NCBI RefSeq assembly: GCF_001425705.1
Contig: NZ_LMDC01000012.1
Coordinates: 313,402-377,401 of the forward strand
Direction: 5' to 3'
Source of the DNA: Pelomonas sp. Root1217
GTDB taxonomy: Bacteria > Pseudomonadota > Gammaproteobacteria > Burkholderiales > Burkholderiaceae_C
DNA: 64,000 nt
Shown piece after piece: positions 57,422 through 64,000 of the stretch. The notes beneath the pieces were generated by a model that searched no databases, had not been told where the DNA came from, and was given only the letters and a program-made list of their open reading frames with translations. The stretch's first letter is position 1. The number at the start of each line of letters is the position of its first letter. Made by a program: the position numbers and the translations under genes.

Positions 57422-57601
57422 ATGCCGCCCCGACAGAGATTCCAGCAATTGACCGCGGCCGTTCTGGTCGCCGTGGCTGGCCTGACCGCCTGTCGCAAGG
57501 AGGTGCCGCCACCGCCAAGACCCGATGAGGTGCCCAGGCCCAAGGCGGCGGCCTCTTCGGCCTATGCCTTGCCCACCGCGTACGCGCGGTTTGGCCACTG
57601 A
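57422..57601 (+). CDS. small lipoprotein
   Basis: 59 residues from ATG 57422. A lipobox Leu-Thr-Ala-Cys after a basic and hydrophobic start, then a proline-rich stretch. No family. It is followed 21 bp later by the Ku gene. Confidence 0.6.
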   Translation: MPPRQRFQQLTAAVLVAVAGLTACRKEVPPPPRPDEVPRPKAAASSAYALPTAYARFGH

Positions 57602-57622
57602 GGCAAGCACCGAGGCAAAGAC

Positions 57623-58513
57623 ATGGCAGGCCCCAGCGCCAATCCCCGCGCCATCTGGAAGGGCGCCATCTCCTTTGGCCTCGTGCACGTGCCTGTGTCC
57701 CTGCACAGCGCCACGCAGGAGCAGGAGATCGATTTCGACTGGCTGGACAAGCGCAGCATGGACCCGGTGGGCTACAAGCGCATCAACAAGCGCACCGGCA
57801 AGGAGATCGCCAAGGAGCACATCGTCAAGGGCGTCAAGCTCGAGGGCGACGAGTACGTGGTGCTGTCCGACGACGAGATCAAGGCCGCCTACCCCAAGCG
57901 CACGCAGACCATCCAGATCGAGAACTTCGTCAAGGCGGCGGACGTGTCCTTCGTCTACATCGAGAAGCCTTACTACCTCGCGCCGGATGGCCGGGCCGAC
58001 CGCGTCTATGCGCTGCTGCGCGAAGCGCTGGAGAAAGCCGGTGTCATCGGCATCGCGAGCTTCGTGCTGCACAACAAGGAGCACCTCGCGGCGCTGATCC
58101 CGGCCGGCCCGGCGTTGATGCTGGGCGTGCTGCGCTGGGCCGAGGAGATCCGCTCGCCCGATGCGCTGGACCTGCCTAAGGTGGGAGCCACCGGTGCCGC
58201 GGGCGTCAAGCCGGCCGAGTTGAAGATGGCCCAGCAGCTCATCAGCCAGATGACTGCGGCCTGGAAGCCCGAGAAGTTCAAGGACGACTTCACGAGCGCC
58301 ATCCATGAGCTGGTCAAGCGCAAGGCCAAGGCCGGCAAGACGGCGACCGTGCAGCCCTTCGAAGAGGCGCCGGACACGAGCAGCAGCAATGTCGTCGACC
58401 TGACCGAGCTGCTGAAGCAGAGCTTGGGCGGCAAGGCGCGCAAGGCCGAGAAGGCGCCGGCGAAGAAGGCGGCGGCCAAGCCCGCGGCCAAGCGCGGCAG
58501 CAAGGCCGCATGA
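57623..58513 (+). CDS. ku: Ku protein for non-homologous end joining
   Basis: 296 residues. It has Ala-Ile-Trp-Lys-Gly-Ala-Ile-Ser-Phe-Gly-Leu-Val, then Pro-Tyr-Tyr-Leu-Ala-Pro and Met-Ala-Gln-Gln-Leu-Ile, the bacterial Ku core, which forms a ring over DNA ends. A lysine/alanine-rich C-terminal tail (about 270-296) is common. It recruits LigD; no ligD is in this window. Confidence 0.96.
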   Translation: MAGPSANPRAIWKGAISFGLVHVPVSLHSATQEQEIDFDWLDKRSMDPVGYKRINKRTGKEIAKEHIVKGVKLEGDEYVVLSDDEIKAAYPKRTQTIQIENFVKAADVSFVYIEKPYYLAPDGRADRVYALLREALEKAGVIGIASFVLHNKEHLAALIPAGPALMLGVLRWAEEIRSPDALDLPKVGATGAAGVKPAELKMAQQLISQMTAAWKPEKFKDDFTSAIHELVKRKAKAGKTATVQPFEEAPDTSSSNVVDLTELLKQSLGGKARKAEKAPAKKAAAKPAAKRGSKAA

Positions 58514-58655
58514 CGATGCGCCAGGGCTGAAGGGTCGTGGGCGGCGTCGGTGGCACGAGCTGCCGCAAAAGTTGCCGCAAAGCCTTGCGCTGCCGGCCAC
58601 GAACGCGGGCAAGCCGTGTGCCCGTGCAGCTTTCTACTCGAAGCGGAAGACGACC

Positions 58656-59414
58656 ATGGACGGCCGGTGGATTCCCTATTGCGGCGAGGCGCCCGGCCCG
58701 GACGCCTGGCTGAGCCGATGGAACCTCGACCCGGTGCTCGGCACGGGCCTCGTGCTGCTGGCGCTGGCGCTGTGGCGCCTGTCGGCAGCGCGGGCCGCAA
58801 CGTCCGGACAGCTGCGCTGCCTGCGCTGTGCGTGGGCATTGACGGTCCTGCTTTACGTGTCACCGCTGTGCGCGCTGAGTTCGGCGTTCTTCACCGTCCG
58901 CGTGATCCATCACATCGCCCTGGTGCTGGCGATCGCACCCTTGGTGGCCATCGGGCTGGAACGCTGGCTGCGCCGCCTGCCCACACCGCTGTGGGCCTGC
59001 ACCGCCCTCGCTGCCGTCGCCTTCTGGACCTGGCATGCGCCGGCGCCTTACGCAGCGGCCCTGGCGTCGGTGACCCTGTACGCGCTGATGCAGCTCACGC
59101 TGCTGGCCAGCGCGACGGCGTTCTGGGTCGCGGTGCGGCGCTCCGGCGCGGTCGCGGCGACGGGAGCCATCCTCGCCACGACGGTGCTCATGGGGCTGCT
59201 GGGTGCGCTGATCACGTTCGCCGCGCGGCCGCTGTATGCGCCGCACTTCGCGTCGACGCTGAGTTGGGGCGTCTCGCCGCTGCAGGACCAGCAGCTCGCC
59301 GGCATCGTGATGTGGGCGCCAGGCAGCATGGCCTACCTGGCCGCCGCGATGTGGATAGGCTGGCGCTGGATGGGCGCTGAACGTGCGCGCGGCCTGCGCG
59401 CCGAGCCGGCATGA
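58656..59414 (+). CDS. CtaG/caa3-type cytochrome oxidase assembly protein
   Basis: 252 residues from ATG 58656 with GCGGAAG upstream. Seven predicted helices, with His-His-Ile-Ala-Leu near 88 and Phe-Trp-Thr-Trp-His-Ala-Pro near 120, the CtaG_caa3 pattern. It puts copper into oxidase. Next genes belong to the oxidase. The longer reading to 58572 adds an unlikely start. Confidence 0.85.
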   Translation: MDGRWIPYCGEAPGPDAWLSRWNLDPVLGTGLVLLALALWRLSAARAATSGQLRCLRCAWALTVLLYVSPLCALSSAFFTVRVIHHIALVLAIAPLVAIGLERWLRRLPTPLWACTALAAVAFWTWHAPAPYAAALASVTLYALMQLTLLASATAFWVAVRRSGAVAATGAILATTVLMGLLGALITFAARPLYAPHFASTLSWGVSPLQDQQLAGIVMWAPGSMAYLAAAMWIGWRWMGAERARGLRAEPA

Positions 59415-60073
59415 GTCTCGTTGCCGCCATCGAATGGGCCGAGGGCCACCACCGGCGCGGCCTGTATTCGCCGATCGGCGTGGCCTTTCACTGGGTGATG
59501 GCAGCGTTGATGATCTTCCAGCTGGCCTATGGCTGGTACCTGGGTTGGCAGCCGGCGGGCGGCGACAAGTACATCGGCTACCAGACCCACACGGAGGTGG
59601 GACTGACGATCATGCTGCTGGGCACGCTGCGCTTTCTGTGGCGCAGCCAGATCGGCACGCCCGACAACGTCGACGAGGCATCGTTCTCGGGCCGGGCCAG
59701 CCATGTGCTGGAGGTCTGGTTCTACTTCAGCTTCTTCGCGCTGCCGATCAGCGGCTGGGTGATGTGGTCCACGCTGCCCAGCGACCTGCCGCTGTCGATC
59801 GCCGGCGTGATCCCCTTCCCCAACCTGCCTTTTGACCAGTTGTCCGAAGGACTGCGGCACAGCCTGATGCAGTGGGCCGCGACGGCGCATGCCTGGGTCG
59901 TCTGGATCACCGCGCTGGCCATTCCCGGCCACGCCGGCGCGGCCGTGCTGCATTACGTGGTCAAGCGCGACCGCGTGCTGCCTTCGATGTTCGACCTCAA
60001 CGGGCCGCAGGCGCCGGGCGTAGCGGGATCAGCGCCAGATAAAGGCTCAGCTGATGAACCTCCTCGGGCTTGA
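59411..60073 (+). CDS. cytochrome b561-like membrane protein
   Basis: 220 residues. Four helices with conserved histidines near 28 (Ala-Phe-His-Trp-Val), 60 (Gln-Thr-His-Thr-Glu), 147 and 157, typical of b561-type heme ligands. Overlaps the CtaG-like gene (ATGA). It converges with the cytochrome c gene, overlapping it by 77 bp. May transfer electrons from the quinol pool. Confidence 0.88.
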   Translation: MSLVAAIEWAEGHHRRGLYSPIGVAFHWVMAALMIFQLAYGWYLGWQPAGGDKYIGYQTHTEVGLTIMLLGTLRFLWRSQIGTPDNVDEASFSGRASHVLEVWFYFSFFALPISGWVMWSTLPSDLPLSIAGVIPFPNLPFDQLSEGLRHSLMQWAATAHAWVVWITALAIPGHAGAAVLHYVVKRDRVLPSMFDLNGPQAPGVAGSAPDKGSADEPPRA

Positions 60074-60647
60074 GCCGTTGCGCCACGTTGAGCATTTCGT
60101 GGTTGCCGTCATTGCGCCGCTTGGACACCTGCCAGTCCTGCAACTGCTGGGCGAGGTAGAAGGCCGGCTGGGCGTGCAGCGGCGGCCCCTTCGCGCTGCC
60201 GATGCCTTCGCCGCCGTGGCACTGCTGGCAGGCCGCGGCGTACAGCGCCGGGGTCGTCGCGGCCACGGCTTGCCCGGTGGCGGGTGGCAAGGCCTTCGGC
60301 GGCAGGCCGGCGTAGTAGTTGGCCACCCGCACGCGTTCGTCGCTGTCCAGAAAGCGCGCCACATCGCGCATGACCTCGTGCGCGCGCAGACCCGCCGCGT
60401 AGTCTTCCATCTGCTTTTGCAGGTAGCCCGCCGGCAGGCTGGCCAGGCGCGGTGCGTCAAAGCCATTGCCCTCGCCGCGCGCGCCGTGGCAGCTCACGCA
60501 GGCGTAGCGCGCGCCGCCTTCGCCGCCGCTCATCGCGATGAGTTCGCCGCCGCGCCCCCAGCGGTCGTCGCTGGGCGCCATGCGGTCGGTGCAGGCGGCG
60601 GCCAGCAGCGTGAGGCTGATGAGAGTGAGAAGAGGCAGGTGGCGCAT
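59997..60647 (-). CDS. di-heme cytochrome c4-like lipoprotein
   Basis: 216 residues from ATG 60647. A lipobox Leu-Ala-Ala-Ala-Cys near 17 and two CxxCH heme sites, Cys-Val-Ser-Cys-His near 50 and Cys-Gln-Gln-Cys-His near 147, with Met ligands downstream. A c4-type electron carrier. It starts within the CATG at 60645-60648 that also holds a start codon on the other strand. Confidence 0.9.
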   Translation of the reverse strand: MRHLPLLTLISLTLLAAACTDRMAPSDDRWGRGGELIAMSGGEGGARYACVSCHGARGEGNGFDAPRLASLPAGYLQKQMEDYAAGLRAHEVMRDVARFLDSDERVRVANYYAGLPPKALPPATGQAVAATTPALYAAACQQCHGGEGIGSAKGPPLHAQPAFYLAQQLQDWQVSKRRNDGNHEMLNVAQRLKPEEVHQLSLYLALIPLRPAPAAR

Positions 60648-61029
60648 GGCGGCTGAATCATCGTCCTTGGCAAGCATCGTGCTCGCCTGTGCCTGCCTCG
60701 CCGCCTGCGATGGCCCGCCCGACCGCACGCCAACGCTGGGCGACGCGAACGCCGCACGCGGCCGCCAGCTTGTCGCCGACAAGGGCTGCGTGGCCTGCCA
60801 CACCGTCCCCGGCGTGAAATGGCCGCGTGGAGGGCTCGGGCCGTCGCTGGAGAACTTCGGGCGCCAGAGCCTGATCGCAGGGCAATTGCCGAACCAGCCC
60901 GGCGTGTTGATGCAGTTCGTCCGCAACGCACCCGCGATGGTGCCCGGCACGGCCATGCCGGCCATTCCCATGTCCGACCAGGAAGCCCGCGATGTCACCG
61001 CCTACCTCCTCACGCTCAAGCCTCGCTGA
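60619..61029 (+). CDS. cytochrome c lipoprotein
   Basis: 136 residues from ATG 60619, which supplies a basic start (Met-Arg-Val-Arg-Arg-Gly-Arg) before the hydrophobic signal and Leu-Ala-Ala-Cys. A shorter reading from ATG 60646 has no charged start. One heme site Cys-Val-Ala-Cys-His near 78 and a Met ligand near 123. It overlaps the next gene by 38 bp. Likely donor to the oxidase. Confidence 0.8.
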   Translation: MRVRRGRWRMAAESSSLASIVLACACLAACDGPPDRTPTLGDANAARGRQLVADKGCVACHTVPGVKWPRGGLGPSLENFGRQSLIAGQLPNQPGVLMQFVRNAPAMVPGTAMPAIPMSDQEARDVTAYLLTLKPR

Positions 61030-61972
61030 GGCCCTGAGCGGCTGGCCGCCGCCGGTGCTCGACCCGCACGGGCCGTTCTCCAACTCGGTCACCACGCTGG
61101 CCTGGGTGCTGATCGCCCTCTTCACGCTGATCTTCCTGGGCGTGTGCGCGGCGATGTGGGTGGCGCTGTATGGCAGCGACGAGCTGCGCGCCCGGCTCGG
61201 CGGCGAGCGCGTCGTCAAGTGGTTCGGCCTGATCATCCCGGCCGGCGTGCTGTTGCTGCTGCTGGCCTGGGGCCTGACGCTGGTCTCCGGTATGTCCACC
61301 ATCAAGGGTGACGAGCTGCGCATGCGCGTATCCGGCAACATCTACTGGTGGCGCGTGTCCTACCTCGATGAGGCGGGCCGCGAGATCCTCGCCGACGCCA
61401 ACGAGCTGCACGTCCCGGTCGGTCGCCCGGTGGTCGTCGACATGGTCTCGGAGGACGTCATCCACAGCTTCTGGGTGCCCAAGCTGGGCGGCAAGATGGA
61501 CATGATCCCGGGCCGCACCAACCGGCTCAAGCTGCAGGCCGACAAGGCGGGCGTCTACGGCGGGCAATGCGCCGAGTTCTGCGGCGGCGCGCATGCGCTG
61601 ATGGGCTTCGTCGTCGTCGCGCATGAGGCCGCGGACTGGCAGCGGTGGCTGGATTCACGCCTGAAGCCGGCCCGCGAGAGCGATGTCAGCGTCGAGGCGT
61701 TGCGCGGCAAGCAGCTCTTCAACGAGGTTGGTTGCGCGGCCTGCCACCGTGTCGCCGGCACCGCGGCGCAAGGCGTGGCGGGCCCCGACCTGACCTTCGT
61801 TGGCGCGCGCCAGTCGCTGGGCGCCGGCATCCTGCCGAACACGCGTGCCACGCTGATCGGCTGGATCGGCGACAGCCAGTCGATCAAGCCGAACAACCGC
61901 ATGCCCGCCTACCGCTCGTTGAAGGCGGCCGAGCTGAACGCACTGGCCAGCTACATGGAGTCGTTGAAGTGA
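60992..61972 (+). CDS. ctaC: cytochrome c oxidase subunit II with fused cytochrome c domain
   Basis: 326 residues. Two membrane helices (about 30-55 and 75-100), then the CuA domain with Ile-His-Ser-Phe-Trp-Val-Pro and Cys-Ala-Glu-Phe-Cys-Gly-Gly-Ala-His near 190-198 plus Met, all ligands present. A cytochrome c domain follows with Cys-Ala-Ala-Cys-His near 249. This is the caa3 arrangement. It overlaps subunit I by GTGA. Confidence 0.96.
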   Translation: MSPPTSSRSSLAEALSGWPPPVLDPHGPFSNSVTTLAWVLIALFTLIFLGVCAAMWVALYGSDELRARLGGERVVKWFGLIIPAGVLLLLLAWGLTLVSGMSTIKGDELRMRVSGNIYWWRVSYLDEAGREILADANELHVPVGRPVVVDMVSEDVIHSFWVPKLGGKMDMIPGRTNRLKLQADKAGVYGGQCAEFCGGAHALMGFVVVAHEAADWQRWLDSRLKPARESDVSVEALRGKQLFNEVGCAACHRVAGTAAQGVAGPDLTFVGARQSLGAGILPNTRATLIGWIGDSQSIKPNNRMPAYRSLKAAELNALASYMESLK

Positions 61973-64000
61973 CGCAGCCCGCCAGCCCCGGCGTCGAAGG
62001 CGCCATCCACGCCGCGGCAGCCGAGCCGTCCGAGACGGGTTTCGACACGCGGCTCTACGCGCGCTTCCCGACGCAGGGCGGCCGGCCCGCGGGCGAGTTC
62101 GAGGCGCTGGAAAAGACCTGGGAAACGCCCACGGGCTGGCGCGCGCTCAGCGCCGTCAACAACAACTTCATCGGCTTCCTGTTCATCGCCACGGCCTTCG
62201 GCTTCTTCATCGCCGCGGGCATCCTGTCGCTGGTGATGCGCGTGCAGCTGGCCGCGCCGCTGGCCGGCGTCGTGCCGCAGGAGACCTACAACCAGCTGTT
62301 CACGATGCACGGCTCGGTGATGATGTTCCTGTTCGCCGTGCCGGCCGTGGAGGCCATCGCGGTGCTGCTGCTGCCGCAGATGCTGGCCGCGCGCGACCTG
62401 CCCTTTCCGCGGCTGTCGGCCTATTCGTACTGGGCCTATGCCATCGGCGGCGTGGTCTTCTTCGGCTCGGTCCTGTTCAGCCTGGCGCCGTCGGGCGGCT
62501 GGTTCATGTACCCGCCGCTGAGCTCGGGTGTCTACGCCAAGGGCATCAACGCCGACTTCTGGCTGCTGGGCATCGGCTTCATCGAGATCAGCGCGATCGC
62601 CGGCGCCATCGAACTCATCGTCGGCGTGCTGCGCACGCGCGCACCGGGCATGACGCTGGCCAAGATGCCGGTCTACGCCTGGGCCATCCTGATCTTCGGC
62701 GTCATGATCATCCTGGCCTTCCCGGCCATGATCATGGTGACCTTCCTGCTGGAGCTGGAGCGCGCCTTCAACTGGCCGCTGTTCGACGCCACGCGCGGCG
62801 GCGACCCGCTGCTCTACCAGCACCTGTTCTGGTTCTTCGGCCACCCCGACGTCTACATCATCTTCATCCCGGCCTCGGCCATGGTGTCGACCATGGTCGT
62901 CACCGTCGCGCAGAAGAAGCTGGTCGGCCACGAGCTCGTCGTGCTGGCGATGATCGCCACCGGCTTCATCAGCTTCGGCGTGTGGGCGCACCACATGTTC
63001 ACGGTCGGCATGCCGGATCTGGCAGCGGGCTACTTCTCGGCCGCGTCGATGGCGGTGGCCGTTCCCGCGGGCGCCCAGGTGTTCGCATGGATCTGCACGC
63101 TCGCGTCGGGCCGTGTGCAGCGCAACGTGCCGTCGCTGTTCCTGGTCGGCGGCATCCTCATCTTCGTGATGGGCGGCTTGAGCGGCGTCATGGTGGGCAT
63201 GGTCGCCTTCGACGGCCAGGCGCACGACACCTACTTCGTCGTCGCGCATTTCCACTACGTGCTGATTGGCGGCATGCTGTTCCCGCTGTTCGCCGGCTTC
63301 TATTACTGGACGCCGATGATCAACGGCCGGCAGCTGTCGGAGCGGCTCGGGCGCTGGGTGTTCTGGCTCAGCTTCGTCGGCGTGCACGTCTGCTTCCTGC
63401 CCATGCACCTGACCGGGCTGATGGGCATGCCGCGGCGCGTCAACACCTATCTGCCCGACCGGGCCTGGGACCTGCCCAACCTCATCTCCACCGTGGGCGC
63501 CTTCATCATGGCCGCGGGCGCGCTGCTGTTCCTCATCGATGCGGTCCGCTGCTACGTTCGTGGTGGCAGCGGCGGCAATGCCCGCAATGCCTTCCACGGG
63601 GGCACGCTGGAATGGCTGTCGGCGGGCAGCTACGGCGTGCGCTCCATCCCGGTGGTCAACGACCTGGAGCCGTTGTGGGCCGACCCCCAACTGGCCAACG
63701 ACGCGCAAGCCGGGCGTTACTTCCTGCCCAACACGGCCACCGGCCAGCGCGAGACGCTCGTCACCAGCCCCTCGCGCGCCGAGCCGCAGTACGTGCAGAT
63801 CATGCCGGGGCCGTCATGGTGGCCGCTGCTGTCGGCGCTGTTCACGGCCGGCTTCTTCCTGCTGCTGACCGTGAAGGCCATGACGTTGAGCGCCGTCTGC
63901 GGCGTGCTGACCGTGATCTGCCTGATGCGCTGGGTGTGGAGCAACGACCGGCATCTGCCGCCGCCGCAGAGCCAGGTCGACGCCGGTGCCAGCATCCTGC
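61969..64000 (+). CDS. ctaD: cytochrome c oxidase subunit I (3' end outside window)
   Basis: From GTG 61969 the frame is open to the window end, about 677 codons. It has the heme-copper oxidase core: Met-His-Gly-Ser-Val-Met-Met-Phe-Leu near 110, His-Pro-Asp-Val-Tyr-Ile-Ile-Phe-Ile near 295 (CuB His and Tyr crosslink), Ala-His-His-Met-Phe and Ala-His-Phe-His-Tyr-Val-Leu near 425 (heme ligands). After about residue 530 an extra segment follows, as in fused I+III forms. Long minus-strand frames over it are shadows. Confidence 0.95.
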   Translation, partial: MTQPASPGVEGAIHAAAAEPSETGFDTRLYARFPTQGGRPAGEFEALEKTWETPTGWRALSAVNNNFIGFLFIATAFGFFIAAGILSLVMRVQLAAPLAGVVPQETYNQLFTMHGSVMMFLFAVPAVEAIAVLLLPQMLAARDLPFPRLSAYSYWAYAIGGVVFFGSVLFSLAPSGGWFMYPPLSSGVYAKGINADFWLLGIGFIEISAIAGAIELIVGVLRTRAPGMTLAKMPVYAWAILIFGVMIILAFPAMIMVTFLLELERAFNWPLFDATRGGDPLLYQHLFWFFGHPDVYIIFIPASAMVSTMVVTVAQKKLVGHELVVLAMIATGFISFGVWAHHMFTVGMPDLAAGYFSAASMAVAVPAGAQVFAWICTLASGRVQRNVPSLFLVGGILIFVMGGLSGVMVGMVAFDGQAHDTYFVVAHFHYVLIGGMLFPLFAGFYYWTPMINGRQLSERLGRWVFWLSFVGVHVCFLPMHLTGLMGMPRRVNTYLPDRAWDLPNLISTVGAFIMAAGALLFLIDAVRCYVRGGSGGNARNAFHGGTLEWLSAGSYGVRSIPVVNDLEPLWADPQLANDAQAGRYFLPNTATGQRETLVTSPSRAEPQYVQIMPGPSWWPLLSALFTAGFFLLLTVKAMTLSAVCGVLTVICLMRWVWSNDRHLPPPQSQVDAGASIL

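Noticed and set aside
61951..63708. 585-residue minus-strand open frame
   Set aside because: It is antisense to the oxidase subunit I gene, His- and Asp-rich in a shadow pattern, with no start site.

Overview
The window is high-GC DNA that looks like a chromosome of a betaproteobacterium, most likely Burkholderiales near the Roseateles/Rubrivivax/Leptothrix group. The basis is family-level: PEP-CTERM protein, Ku, caa3-type oxidase genes with fused cytochrome c, eutBC, an H-NS protein with a lysine/alanine tail, and a LexA box of the CTGT-N8-ACAG type. No rRNA, tRNA or CRISPR array was recognised. The species assignment is inference.

Roughly 1-39.5 kb is accessory DNA: short operons, many broken genes, IS66 and IS110 scraps, and a conjugative mobilisation module. 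It opens with the tail of an FtsH-like M41 protease and a multiply frameshifted gene (0-1.5 kb). Next comes the most interesting block, 2.0-10.05 kb. It holds an RNA ligase with an HD-phosphohydrolase/polynucleotide-kinase protein, then an ADP-ribose macrodomain gene with an NrtR-like Nudix regulator. Divergent from these is an operon of SPFH protein, NAD-kinase-like protein, KptA/Tpt1 RNA 2'-phosphotransferase, a protein of the family labelled ADP-ribosylation/crystallin J1, and a broken DUF4291 gene. An odd 21-bp palindrome overlaps the promoter between the two arms. Together the genes cover RNA end healing, sealing and 2'-phosphate removal, plus handling of the ADP-ribose products and NAD-linked regulation.

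10.1-19.1 kb holds a YedK-like SOS peptidase, a hypothetical gene pair with a strong terminator, a divergent pair of unknown genes around a good LexA box (one encodes three copies of an undescribed repeat), and a CHASE2 plus FecR-like exported pair. 19.1-22.4 kb is an IS graveyard around a two-gene lipoprotein operon whose third gene is cut off. 22.4-30.3 kb carries a DUF1232 protein, an RNB ribonuclease, a patatin-like phospholipase with a SLATT-like membrane protein (possible defence pair), an XRE regulator with a palindromic operator, an apparently domesticated Mutator-type transposase, an ECF sigma factor, and a YecA/SEC-C protein. 31.3-37.4 kb is a mobilisation module: a VirD4-like coupling protein whose Walker B acidic pair reads Asn-Gln, a MobC-like protein, a relaxase, a lipoprotein with cargo, and a ParDE-type toxin-antitoxin pair. 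An H-NS-like gene and a pRiA4b ORF-3 gene follow.

From about 39.6 kb the DNA looks like ordinary chromosome: a D-Ala-D-Ala carboxypeptidase; two unrelated hipBA modules flanking a ThuA-like gene, each with its own operator repeats; a chimeric duplication scar; two hydrolases; a divergent EamA/LysR pair; eutBC; a PRC-barrel protein; an exported RidA with a PD40 protein; Ku; and the start of a cytochrome oxidase cluster (CtaG-like, cytochrome b, two cytochromes c, subunit II, and subunit I running off the window end).
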